Shown here one piece after another: positions 6,935 to 13,940 of a stretch of 14,406 nucleotides of DNA. Below the pieces are notes generated by a model. That model saw only the letters and a program-made list of their open reading frames with translations. It did no database searches and was not told the origin of the DNA. The DNA is taken from assembly GCA_023356515.1 (NCBI GenBank), contig JAKQYG010000050.1:1-14406 (forward strand), read 5' to 3'. The position numbers and the translations under genes were made by a program. The DNA comes from Trichodesmium sp. MAG_R04 (GTDB taxonomy: Bacteria > Cyanobacteriota > Cyanobacteriia > Cyanobacteriales > Microcoleaceae). Every line of letters starts with the position of its first letter. Position 1 is the stretch's first letter.

Positions 6935-6990
6935 GTTGAAAAAATATTCAATCAACTACATTCTGATATAGCCTATTCAATTAGTTGATT
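6935..6990 (-). terminator. Terminator-like hairpin after cp12
   Basis: AATCAACTA (6950-6958) pairs perfectly with TAGTTGATT (6982-6990). On the minus strand the stem starts directly after the cp12 stop. After the second arm and a GAATA spacer comes a run of six T (rc of 6939-6944). The 23-nt loop is long and the stem AT-rich, so strength is uncertain, but the position right after the stop is what a terminator needs. Confidence 0.6.
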
Positions 6991-7221
6991 CTAGTTATCA
7001 TATACTCGACACTCAGCAGCATCAGGATTATTATCACAATAATTTTCAAAGGAACTTTTATTAGACTGTTTTTCTTTTTGATGAGAAGCTTCAGCTTGAA
7101 GTTCTTCCACTACATCCCAAGCTGCCGCACATTCTTTAGAGTTAGCACCAGAAGTATCACAAGCTTGGCGAGCTATATCACGTTCTTGTTGAATTCTTTC
7201 ATCAATGGTATTATTAGTCAT
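6991..7221 (-). CDS. cp12: CP12, redox switch of the Calvin cycle
   Basis: CP12 is a small, intrinsically disordered scaffold protein. When oxidised it binds GAPDH and phosphoribulokinase into an inactive complex and so switches off CO2 fixation in the dark. The 76-residue product has both cysteine pairs expected to form the regulatory disulfides (Cys21/Cys31 and Cys62/Cys71). It has the family core AWDVVEEL (34-41). The C-terminal GAPDH-binding tail YCDNNPDAAECRVYDN (61-76) is intact. Length is typical. It stands alone on the minus strand, divergent from the FIST gene, and is followed by two hairpins. No clear Shine-Dalgarno sequence precedes the ATG, which is common in cyanobacteria. Confidence 0.97.
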   Translation of the reverse strand: MTNNTIDERIQQERDIARQACDTSGANSKECAAAWDVVEELQAEASHQKEKQSNKSSFENYCDNNPDAAECRVYDN

Positions 7222-7651
7222 AGTTTTTTAACTTTGATTTACTACAGTACTTTAGGTCTAATTCATAACTAACTAAATTAGAACACTAGAACTAAGGAAT
7301 GGGAATTCAAAAATAGACAAAAAAATCAGCTACAATAAAAATCCCTAATTCCTAACTACAATTATATTAGGTTTTTAGGGAGCCTTCACTAAATGATCTT
7401 TATCTTTTAAGATTTACCAATTAAGAATCAAAACATTAGACTCATAAATGTCTAGGATGTTAAATAATACTTAATTAATATCATAACATAGCTAAAATAA
7501 TGATTGGTTGAATAAGTAAAAATTATTTAATAAAATCAAAAATAAAAATTATAGTAAATCTACATGTAGCTCCATAGGTAAGTTCCTATTCGCAACTATG
7601 TTAAATGAAAGATTAATATTAGAAATATAATTTATAAGGAGAATTAAACAG
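7222..7651. other. Divergent spacer between cp12 and the FIST gene
   Basis: This 430-bp, very AT-rich divergent region must carry promoters for both cp12 (minus) and the FIST gene (plus), but I cannot place either with confidence. It holds a two-part inverted repeat (7343-7380: CCCTAA with TTAGGG outside, CCTA with TAGG inside). A small ATAGG/CCTAT hairpin (7574-7589) lies in the FIST leader. No small gene is evident. Confidence 0.6.
7636..7641 (+). promoter_or_regulatory. Shine-Dalgarno AAGGAG for the FIST gene
   Basis: AAGGAG lies 10 bases before the ATG at 7652, one of only two strong ribosome binding sites in the window, and fixes the start. Confidence 0.85.
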
Positions 7652-8899
7652 ATGCGTTGGTCAAACTCTTTGTCCACTCGTCCTTCATTGGAAGCAGCAG
7701 TAAAGGAAGTAGTAGAAAAAAGTTTAAAGTCATTAGGGACTAGTACAGCAGATTTAGGACTGGTATTTATCTCATCAGCTTTTACCAGTGAGTATTCACG
7801 GCTGATGCCTCTACTAAAAGAACATTTACCAGAAACTATTATAATAGGCTGCAGTGGTGGTGGTATTGTGGGTATGAATGATGAGTGGAAACCAGAAGAA
7901 ATAGAACAACAAACTGCTATTAGCCTCAGTTTGGCACATTTGCCAGAAGTAGCAATAAAGGCTTTTCATATATCAGCAGAAGAGCTGCCAGATTTAGATA
8001 GTTCTCCAGATCGCTGGTGTAATCTTATTGGAGTACCTACTGTAGACGAACCTCAATTTATTATATTTGCCGATTCTTTTTCTGCTAGGATAAATGACTT
8101 ACTTCAAGGACTAGATTATGCTTACCCTAATTCTTCTAAGGTGGGAGGATTGACTAGTAGTGGAATAAATGGTCAAAATGCCGGACTCTTTTGTGAGAAT
8201 TCTCTATATCAAGAAGGAGCTATAGGTGTTTCTCTATCTGGCAAGATAATCTTGGAAACAATAGTAGCTCAAGGTTGTCGCCCTATTGGCCAACCTTATC
8301 GGGTTACAGAAGGAGAACGTAATATAGTTTTAAAACTTGAAGAGTTAGTTCGTTCCGATCAGATACTTAGTGATGGCGTTAAACAATCTCCATTAGAAGC
8401 ACTACAAAAGTTAGTACAAAATCTCGACGTAAAAGACCGCAAGCTAGCTGAAAATTCTCTGTTTGTAGGTATAGTCAGGGATGAATTTAAAGAAAACTTA
8501 GAACAGGGAGACTTTTTAATCCGTAATTTAATTGGGGTAGATCCTAAAGCAGGAGCGATCGCTATAGGAGATAGAGTTAGGACTGGCCAAAGAATTCAAT
8601 TTCATTTACGGGATGCCCATACTTCAGCAGAAGATTTAGAAATTTTGCTACAACGTTATCAAAAAGAGGTTGGCTTAGAAGTTACAGCTACAAACAATGC
8701 TACTGCTTTAATGTTCTCTTGCTTAGGACGTGGGGAGGTACTATATGGTAAACCTAATTTTGATTCTAGGTTATTTAGTAGTTATTTGAATATCCCTATC
8801 AGTGGGTTTTTCTGTAATGGGGAAATTGGCCCTGTAGGTGGTAGTACCTTTTTACATGGTTATACCTCTGTATTTGCCATTTGCCGTCAACCCTCTTGA
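7652..8899 (+). CDS. FIST-domain sensory protein
   Basis: FIST proteins are sensory domains thought to bind small ligands such as amino acids. In bacteria they occur alone or fused to signalling output domains. This 415-residue protein consists only of the FIST N and C modules. The N-terminal part shows LGLVFISSAF (35-44), IIIGCSGGGIVG (63-74) and the later KVGGLTSSG. The C-terminal part ends with the diagnostic GFFCNGEIGPVGG (385-397) and FLHGYTSVFAI. No kinase, cyclase or methyl-accepting domain is attached, so any output must be through a separate partner. No obvious partner lies next to it: cp12 diverges upstream and a phosphoesterase converges downstream. A strong Shine-Dalgarno sequence supports the start. 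The 3' end has a duplicated short segment in the spacer. Confidence 0.92.
   Translation: MRWSNSLSTRPSLEAAVKEVVEKSLKSLGTSTADLGLVFISSAFTSEYSRLMPLLKEHLPETIIIGCSGGGIVGMNDEWKPEEIEQQTAISLSLAHLPEVAIKAFHISAEELPDLDSSPDRWCNLIGVPTVDEPQFIIFADSFSARINDLLQGLDYAYPNSSKVGGLTSSGINGQNAGLFCENSLYQEGAIGVSLSGKIILETIVAQGCRPIGQPYRVTEGERNIVLKLEELVRSDQILSDGVKQSPLEALQKLVQNLDVKDRKLAENSLFVGIVRDEFKENLEQGDFLIRNLIGVDPKAGAIAIGDRVRTGQRIQFHLRDAHTSAEDLEILLQRYQKEVGLEVTATNNATALMFSCLGRGEVLYGKPNFDSRLFSSYLNIPISGFFCNGEIGPVGGSTFLHGYTSVFAICRQPS
8555..8562. repeat. HIP1 octamer GCGATCGC (in FIST gene)
   Basis: Perfect HIP1 palindrome within the FIST coding region, read as codons for Ala-Ile-Ala context. Confidence 0.9.
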
Positions 8900-8962
8900 A
8901 GAAGTTATAAATTTAATAATAGATGATTAACACTCAAAAGCCCATTTGCCGTCAACCTTCTT
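8877..8962 (+). repeat. Short direct repeat at the FIST gene 3' end
   Basis: CCATTTGCCGTCAACC at 8877-8892 (the last codons of the FIST gene) recurs at 8942-8957, 65 bp downstream. One mismatch follows, then TCTT in both. The second copy would read PICRQPS in one frame, like the gene's own CRQPS end, and continues open for about 16 more codons. This looks like a local duplication or a remnant of an earlier, longer or duplicated 3' end. Confidence 0.75.
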
Positions 8963-9173
8963 TAATTGTTGAACCTTTCATGAAACTTTATTATACTTCT
9001 TGTAAAAGTTAAAAATAGATAATGAAGAAAGGAAAAAAATGTAAGTATTCAAAAAAGTTGATGTTGATAATATAGGGCATTAAATAAGATTGATATTTTT
9101 GACAACTACATAGTTTTTACTACGGTTAATCCCTGGATGCTGAATACCTATAACTGTAGGTTGAATAATTTAC

Positions 9174-10265
9174 TTAGGAAAGAAGTAATGTGGCATTATT
9201 ATCAATACTATTAGTTGCATTAAAACTTTGAAAATATCGTCGGACGTTGGGTGGAAAATCAGGAAAGTCTAACACAGCATCCCCACTGGCAATATCAGCC
9301 CAAAAATAACGTAGACTAGGAGCAAGTTGGGCCGCAAATTCTGGGGATAAATTTAAAGGAGGGTTAGTCAAAAGTTTATACATATAATGAAAAGAGCGAT
9401 CGCCGAGCCAGTTCCGAGAAACATCACTTAGATTAGGTAAATCAGTCAAAGAACTAATGCGATAACTCTCAATTTTTAAAGATTGTTGGCCATTGGCATC
9501 AGTAATAAAATCCATTATGCGATAAGGATGAGGATAAGTAACTAAAGAACCAGTTGTTATTTCATAAATTCCTTGATATTCAGCAACATCCTGAACATGA
9601 AGATGGCCAGTAAATATAAGCTTAACACCTGCAGATTGGAGAATATCTAACAAGACTAACCTATTTTCTAACATATAACGACGACCAAGAAAGTGATTAG
9701 ATTGGTCTGGAAAATGTTCAATTACATTATGATGTAACATAACTATTACTAATTTCTCTTCAGCAATAGTTAAAACCTGTCGCAACCAATCTAATTGTTC
9801 TGCCTCTAAACCACCAATATATTTTTGTTTTCCTGAAGCATCAAATTGATTAGAATTTAACCCAATTATCTGCACTCCAGGCAATACTTGTTTGCTATAA
9901 TATAATCTTTGCTGATAATCATATCCACAATGATGATAATAACTAGGAAAATCTGCTAAGCCAATAGAATAATCATTGGCAAATTTTACAGGTACATCAT
10001 GATTACCAGGAACTACATATACAGGATAGGGAAGTACAGCTAATCTTTTACTTAACCAAGCATGATTTTCTGGTTCACCATCTTGAGTTAAGTCTCCAGG
10101 TATTAGTAAAAAATCAATATCTAACTCACTTAAATGTTCTATTACCAATTCCAAAGCAGGAATACTAACTTCGACTAAATGAAAACGATGTGTTTGTTCA
10201 GAAATGGTATGAGGAAGAGCAATATGTAAGTCACTAACAATAGCAAATTTAAAGTTTAAGGTCAT
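9174..10265 (-). CDS. Calcineurin-like metallophosphoesterase (class III cyclic nucleotide phosphodiesterase-like)
   Basis: This is a dinuclear-metal phosphoesterase of 363 residues with all five signature blocks. They are SDLH (11-14, Asp12 and His14), GDLTQDGEPENH (57-68, Asp58), GNHD (87-90, Asn88 and His89), MLHHN (176-180) and GHLH (220-223). The spacing resembles CpdA/Icc-type 3',5'-cyclic nucleotide phosphodiesterases, so cAMP is a plausible substrate. Other members of this fold cleave phospholipid or nucleotide esters, so substrate is an inference. The C-terminal 130 residues lie beyond the catalytic core and may form a family-specific extension. No signal peptide is seen, suggesting a cytoplasmic enzyme. 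It is divergently arranged with the coiled-coil gene and convergent with the FIST gene. Confidence 0.9.
   Translation of the reverse strand: MTLNFKFAIVSDLHIALPHTISEQTHRFHLVEVSIPALELVIEHLSELDIDFLLIPGDLTQDGEPENHAWLSKRLAVLPYPVYVVPGNHDVPVKFANDYSIGLADFPSYYHHCGYDYQQRLYYSKQVLPGVQIIGLNSNQFDASGKQKYIGGLEAEQLDWLRQVLTIAEEKLVIVMLHHNVIEHFPDQSNHFLGRRYMLENRLVLLDILQSAGVKLIFTGHLHVQDVAEYQGIYEITTGSLVTYPHPYRIMDFITDANGQQSLKIESYRISSLTDLPNLSDVSRNWLGDRSFHYMYKLLTNPPLNLSPEFAAQLAPSLRYFWADIASGDAVLDFPDFPPNVRRYFQSFNATNSIDNNATLLLS
9396..9403. repeat. HIP1 octamer GCGATCGC (in metallophosphoesterase gene)
   Basis: Third perfect HIP1 palindrome of the window, inside the phosphoesterase coding region. Confidence 0.9.
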
Positions 10266-10274
10266 GGAAAAAGT

Positions 10275-10279
10275 CCTCC
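10275..10279 (-). promoter_or_regulatory. Shine-Dalgarno GGAGG for the metallophosphoesterase gene
   Basis: On the minus strand GGAGG lies nine bases before the ATG (10263-10265) and decides the start. Confidence 0.85.
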
Positions 10280-10503
10280 GGAAGTTAGACTAAATCGATT
10301 GTTAATTATTTCTCTGAATTTCTATTTTATTTCAAAATCAGCGTTCAATAAATATATGGCCACACTCTACATTAGAGTCAAGATTTAACTGATGTCTTCT
10401 GACTTCTTAATTTTGACTTCTGCTATAGTTGACGTTCAGGGATGATAACATTAATATTAGATATAGAAACAATAAGGCAATCTGTAGACTCTAGGTAAAA
10501 GCA

Positions 10504-12177
10504 ATGCCAGAAGCCGAAATTCCTGAAAACGAGAACTTACCAGAAATAAATGATCCAGTAAATCATCAAAAATTGGAGCTAAAAAATGAAGTTGAAAAAA
10601 TTAGACAACCTTTAGCCCCTGAAGCACATAAATCTATTCCAGAAGATGATAATTGGGAAACTACTGTTAATTCTCCTGATTCTATTAGTGTAAATTCAAT
10701 TCCAATTTTAGAAACAACTTCAGCAACACCAGAAGATTTAATATTAACTGCTCAGGATCAAACCAAAAGAAACTTCCAGGAAGTACCAGAACTTGAAGTC
10801 GTTTTCACAAAAAACCCTACCGAGGAACTAGAATCTGCAAATCTGATGGAAGCATTACATGATTGTAACCGGGAACTGGTAAATCGAGTTACAGAATTAG
10901 AAACGGCCTTAGAAGAATGTCAGCAAACTCTAGGAAACCAGGAAAAGTTGCTAAAAGAAAGAACTAGAGAATTAGCAACAACTCAACAACAGATAACTAG
11001 TTTATTCTACAAACTAGAATTGTGTAGTCAAGTTATTCAGCGCCAGGAAGTTTTAATGGAGTCTCTAACAGATAAGTGGGAAAAGAGTGAACAAAATCAA
11101 GCACAAATGGAAAGAGAATGTTCCTTAACTAAACAATCTTATAATCAACAAAGTTATTATCTTAAAGAATCAGAAAGAAGTTGCGAAGAATTGCGCTCAA
11201 GACTATACCGCCAACAACAACAAACTCTTAAGTTTAAAGCAGCTTTGGAAAGATGTTTAGAAATCCCAGAAATAATGGACAGGGTAAGTCAAGTAGTAGA
11301 AAAAAATACAGATCCATCTTTAGTTAAGATATCTCAAGTAAGTTCTAAATCTACACCTTCAAAACAAGAGAATCCTTTTATTCTGACTAACACGAAAATA
11401 TTACCTTTGGTTAATTCGGAACCAGTTAAGACATGGTCTCCACAAACAAAAAATCAACAAAAAGAAACAACTGTTACCAAGATTAATTTGGGTAATAAGT
11501 TAGATTTACCTCAGGGTTTGACAATACCCCAAAAATTATCATCATTAGAAGAAAATAATCCTGATAATGTTTCTTCTGGAGGGGCCAGCGAAAGTAAATC
11601 AAATACTAGTTTAACATCATTTAGTAGAATGGATGAAGCTTTAGATTATAAACTTGTAGAAGCAGCATCGCAAAAAAGTATTTTAGAAGATACAGAAGCA
11701 GCAGAATATGTAGTTATAGAAGATAATTTAATTGAAGAGCAAGGTCAATCTCAGGATATAGAAGGATTAGAAAAAAATAAGGTTATAGAAGAAATTGAAA
11801 AAAGGGATACTTTAGCAGAAGAAGCAAAGACAGTTATTCAACATGAACGAATATCATGGAATATATCTACAGGAAAGTGGAATGTTTGTGAATATAAACC
11901 TGAAACAGAAACAGAAACAGAAATAAATCCAGAAAGAAATGCAGAAGACTTTTCTGAAATTTCAGAGCAAGTACAGCAAGATGCTGAACAAACAACACCA
12001 CTAAGTAGTAAGTTACATTTACCAACTTGGAATCTACCTGTATTCGAGTCTGAATCTTCAGAAGAAGATGTAGTATCAGAAGTTCCACAAAAACAGGAAT
12101 TTTCATTAGGAGCAATAGATTTGCCTAGTTTTCCCAAAATTCCTATTGACGATGAAGCATCAGTAGTAAATAGTTAA
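10504..12177 (+). CDS. Acidic coiled-coil protein of unknown function, 557 aa
   Basis: I do not know the function. An N-terminal Glu/Pro-rich disordered stretch (1-110) precedes a long coiled coil (about 112-252). The coiled coil runs from LMEALHDCNRELVNRVTELE to RSRLYRQQQQTLKFKAALER and looks like the conserved core of a cyanobacterial family. The rest (about 265-557) is low-complexity, Glu/Ser/Thr-rich and probably disordered. It includes a TETETETE tract from a GAAACA hexamer run (11902-11919). Short hydrophobic Trp/Pro motifs near the end (ISWNISTGKWN, 450-460; LHLPTWNLPVF, 504-514; IDLPSFPKIP, 538-547) may be linear binding motifs. No signal peptide or membrane segment is seen. The architecture suggests a cytoplasmic scaffold or adaptor; that is inference. 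It stands alone, divergent from the phosphoesterase gene with 238 bp between. Confidence 0.85.
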   Translation: MPEAEIPENENLPEINDPVNHQKLELKNEVEKIRQPLAPEAHKSIPEDDNWETTVNSPDSISVNSIPILETTSATPEDLILTAQDQTKRNFQEVPELEVVFTKNPTEELESANLMEALHDCNRELVNRVTELETALEECQQTLGNQEKLLKERTRELATTQQQITSLFYKLELCSQVIQRQEVLMESLTDKWEKSEQNQAQMERECSLTKQSYNQQSYYLKESERSCEELRSRLYRQQQQTLKFKAALERCLEIPEIMDRVSQVVEKNTDPSLVKISQVSSKSTPSKQENPFILTNTKILPLVNSEPVKTWSPQTKNQQKETTVTKINLGNKLDLPQGLTIPQKLSSLEENNPDNVSSGGASESKSNTSLTSFSRMDEALDYKLVEAASQKSILEDTEAAEYVVIEDNLIEEQGQSQDIEGLEKNKVIEEIEKRDTLAEEAKTVIQHERISWNISTGKWNVCEYKPETETETEINPERNAEDFSEISEQVQQDAEQTTPLSSKLHLPTWNLPVFESESSEEDVVSEVPQKQEFSLGAIDLPSFPKIPIDDEASVVNS

Positions 12178-12343
12178 GATATTAGTTAACTTGAGTAAAC
12201 AGTTCTCCTAAAAAATTATTTACTTTAAAGACTGAAAATATTACAGGAATTGCTTTACAACACTTATAGTTCTTTCGAGATACTTTCTAATATTGAGACC
12301 GCTGTAAGCCTTAGCTAGCTAATAGTTATTCCCAGAACTTCTT

Positions 12344-12389
12344 ACCGAAAAATTGGGTTTAAAGACTCGTCCTTCTAGGGCGACTTTTT
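12344..12389 (+). repeat. 37-nt dispersed repeat, copy B, with hairpin and T tract
   Basis: Bases 12344-12380 match 3454-3490 without gaps. TCGTCC (12367-12372) and GGGCGA (12378-12383) form a 6-bp hairpin with a 5-nt loop. A CTTTTT tract follows, and AAAG/CTTT can extend the stem past a 2-nt bulge. It could be the left-end hairpin of an IS200/IS605-type element, or a terminator reached by read-through from the coiled-coil gene. Confidence 0.6.
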
Positions 12390-12411
12390 AGTTAATTTTT
12401 TCCCACAGGTT

Positions 12412-12600
12412 ATGTTATCGTGGTTTTTAGTTCACGGGAAATATATTAGTCACGGGATGGGCATACCGAGACAAAAAACGGACGGGTCGGCCAGTGTAAG
12501 ACTTACTGCCAAAGTAGCGGCAGCCCGTGAAACCTAAACCCGCATCGGAGCTACGGCTCGGTAGGAAACCCAGTGCCTTTAGGCCGGGGAGGATGTTAAT
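12412..12600 (+). mobile_element. Probable 3' remnant of an IS200/IS605-family (TnpB-type) element
   Basis: This segment is clearly richer in GC than its surroundings and strongly structured. A 41-codon frame (12412-12537) reads into SVRLTAKVAAARET before a stop, which resembles the degenerate tail of a cyanobacterial TnpB. Downstream are two hairpins, GAGC-TACG-GCTC (12548-12559) and GCC-TTTA-GGC (12575-12584) flanked by CCC and GGGG. The sequence then reads GGGGAGGATGTTAAT. In IS200/IS605 elements the 3' end carries such hairpins and encodes the omega (reRNA) guide scaffold ending near a GGGGAGGATGTCAA-like sequence; that resemblance is from memory. No transposase-length frame or TnpA remains, so it is inactive. 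Confidence 0.5.
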
Positions 12601-12767
12601 ATATAGTTAGTTACGGCTTGCTAAAAAAGTATTTTTCAGGAATAGGGAACCCACCCCTAACATCTCCCAGGATGAGAGGTAGGGAATTGGTAGAGGAGGT
12701 AGTCGGATATATTTATCCCTTGATTTTTCTGCCATGGGAGCGCCCAAAATACTAACTTTTTGAGCTC
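12601..12767 (-). repeat. Dispersed intergenic repeat, copy 2 (inverted)
   Basis: This is the reverse-complement counterpart of 1816-1991, sharing the exact 19-mer at 12743-12761. Its distal end abuts the IS200/IS605-like remnant at about 12600. On the minus strand a 42-codon frame exists, but it is not in the same frame as the one in copy 1. Nested stems are possible on the minus strand (pairs 12655-12659 with 12680-12684, and 12664-12668 with 12674-12678). Confidence 0.8.
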
Positions 12768-12948
12768 TCAAGACCGAAAATTAGACACTTTTTTTCGAGT
12801 TTAAAAATAGCTAAAACCTTTATTTTTCAAAACTTTGTTGATTTAATCAAGCAAACTCTAGTTGAATTTAATATCTTAATATTTTCTTTATAAATTAGCT
12901 TCCATTCATGTATTTGCGTTTAGAGTATTTATTAAAGTTTGATTAATA

Positions 12949-13539
12949 TTATCTTGCCCCCGCTGCAATTGCAGAATTAGCCATGTTTGCTAAAGTTTCT
13001 CCTTCAATTTCTGGGCTTTGACCAACGCCTTTTAAAGAAATACGGTAAAACACTCCTTTATACTCCCAGCCAATAATTGGAGGCGCACAAGATGCACCAC
13101 AAGTTAAGGGTCTAAAATATCCTTTAATGTTTTGTACTAAACTTAACTCTCTACTAAATTCATCTTCTAAAGGTTGGCTTCCCTTTTCAGCACTGATATA
13201 ACCAATTGAACAAGCATTACCAGTACAATTAGGTGTAAAAGCTAAAGTAATTTCATAACTATTACTTGTACCTTTACCCTCGATATAAATTTTTCTATCT
13301 GTACCTGTAATTAATAGTTCGCTAGGCAGCAAAATTGGTAATTGAGTTTGTTCTTTTATTTTCGGCAAAATTTCCTGAAATTCTACTGCAACTGGTGTGG
13401 GCTTTTGAGCCACTAACTCATTACTGAGAAAACTAAATTTTTGATGATTAAATACTTTGACTATTGGTTGTGAACAGCCAAAAAATAATATTAGACTGCT
13501 GAGTAAGAATGTGCTTTTCAGATAAAAAACGATAAACAT
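12949..13539 (-). CDS. Small exported protein, putative lipoprotein, 196 aa
   Basis: I do not recognise the family. The N-terminus (1-22) is a signal peptide: a hydrophobic core FLLSSLILFF followed by GC, with Cys22 in lipoprotein position. The lipobox residues before the Gly are Phe-Phe, which is unusual, so lipidation is likely but not certain. The mature part has two close cysteine pairs, NCTGNAC (104-110) and TCGASC (146-151), which could form disulfides in the periplasm. The mature region is otherwise predicted to be beta-rich (KIYIEGKG, YEITLAFTP, VFYRISLKGV). It ends in an Ala-rich helix. It lies on the minus strand with a 401-bp spacer to the ABC-F gene upstream, so it is probably a single-gene transcript. 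Confidence 0.75.
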   Translation of the reverse strand: MFIVFYLKSTFLLSSLILFFGCSQPIVKVFNHQKFSFLSNELVAQKPTPVAVEFQEILPKIKEQTQLPILLPSELLITGTDRKIYIEGKGTSNSYEITLAFTPNCTGNACSIGYISAEKGSQPLEDEFSRELSLVQNIKGYFRPLTCGASCAPPIIGWEYKGVFYRISLKGVGQSPEIEGETLANMANSAIAAGAR

Positions 13540-13940
13540 AATTAAAATCCTACCAAAACATTAAATTGAATAATATAGGGGTTTTTGATATTGTAAATAG
13601 CCATGGCAAAAGCTAGATAAAAATAAATAAAAAAAGCATCAGTATTTTGCCGTCAGCTATCATCCTAAATCTGCCCATCAAAAGACACTTTGATAAATAC
13701 TCTTTCAGTCTATACCTATCTACTCTGAACACTATACTTTTAATTTGCCCTAAAGGATATTCTAGAAACAAGATTTAGTATTAGCTATTGCTTTTGGTGC
13801 GCGATAACAGCTTTCTTAATTGAGTCAAAATTAACCCGGCTATAAAGTCTCTTGATAGAGTTTTATTACTGAGAACTAAATGCTTACAAAAAAGCGAGTA
13901 TATAAATGCTAATTACTATATTTATCCACAAACTAAAAAA
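13540..13940. other. Spacer between the ABC-F gene and the exported-protein gene
   Basis: I see no gene in this 401-bp AT-rich stretch. Noted are a small ATCAAA/TTTGAT hairpin (13677-13694) and one perfect DnaA-box-like TTATCCACA (13922-13930). Neither is supported by context. The promoter of the minus-strand exported-protein gene should lie in the left part. Confidence 0.6.

Larger units (their letters stand above)
6617..6990. other. Spacer between the DUF3177-like gene and cp12
   Basis: This 374-bp spacer has no credible gene; the longest frames are about 20 codons. Its right part holds two hairpins read on the minus strand directly after cp12 (6935-6990 and 6890-6933). It also holds a tandem octamer ACTGAGTT at 6898-6905 and 6906-6913. 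The left part is AT-rich and should contain the promoter of the DUF3177-like gene, which I cannot place. Confidence 0.65.
12178..12948. other. 771-bp gene-free region with element remnants
   Basis: No intact gene is visible. From left to right there is an AT-rich stretch, a 37-nt end-like repeat with hairpin (12344-12389), and a comparatively GC-rich structured segment resembling the 3' end of an IS200/IS605 TnpB element (12412-12600). The dispersed repeat shared with the minC-minD spacer follows in inverted orientation (12601-12767), then about 180 bp of AT-rich sequence in which I see nothing. Confidence 0.7.

Noticed and set aside
6985..7272. 95-codon plus-strand frame opposite cp12
   Set aside because: It lies antisense to the unmistakable cp12 gene, its peptide is a low-complexity Ile/Ser/Phe sequence from reversed codons, and there is no ribosome binding site.
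11838..12137. Two minus-strand frames opposite the end of the coiled-coil gene
   Set aside because: The peptides are Ser- or Leu/Phe-runs mirroring the Glu/Thr-rich codons of the plus-strand gene, with no family features and no plausible start.
12344..12389. Intrinsic terminator of the coiled-coil gene as sole explanation
   Set aside because: The hairpin with T tract would fit, but it is about 170 bp past the stop and is part of a 37-nt repeat also found at 3454, so I kept it as a repeat with possible terminator activity.
12412..12600. Group II intron fragment
   Set aside because: I could not find a domain V-like hairpin or a GUGYG-type 5' end, and the 3' sequence fits a TnpB-type element end better.
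13922..13930. Perfect DnaA box TTATCCACA as sign of a replication origin
   Set aside because: Only one clear copy is present, there is no cluster or dnaA/dnaN neighbour, and a single 9-mer can occur by chance in AT-rich DNA.
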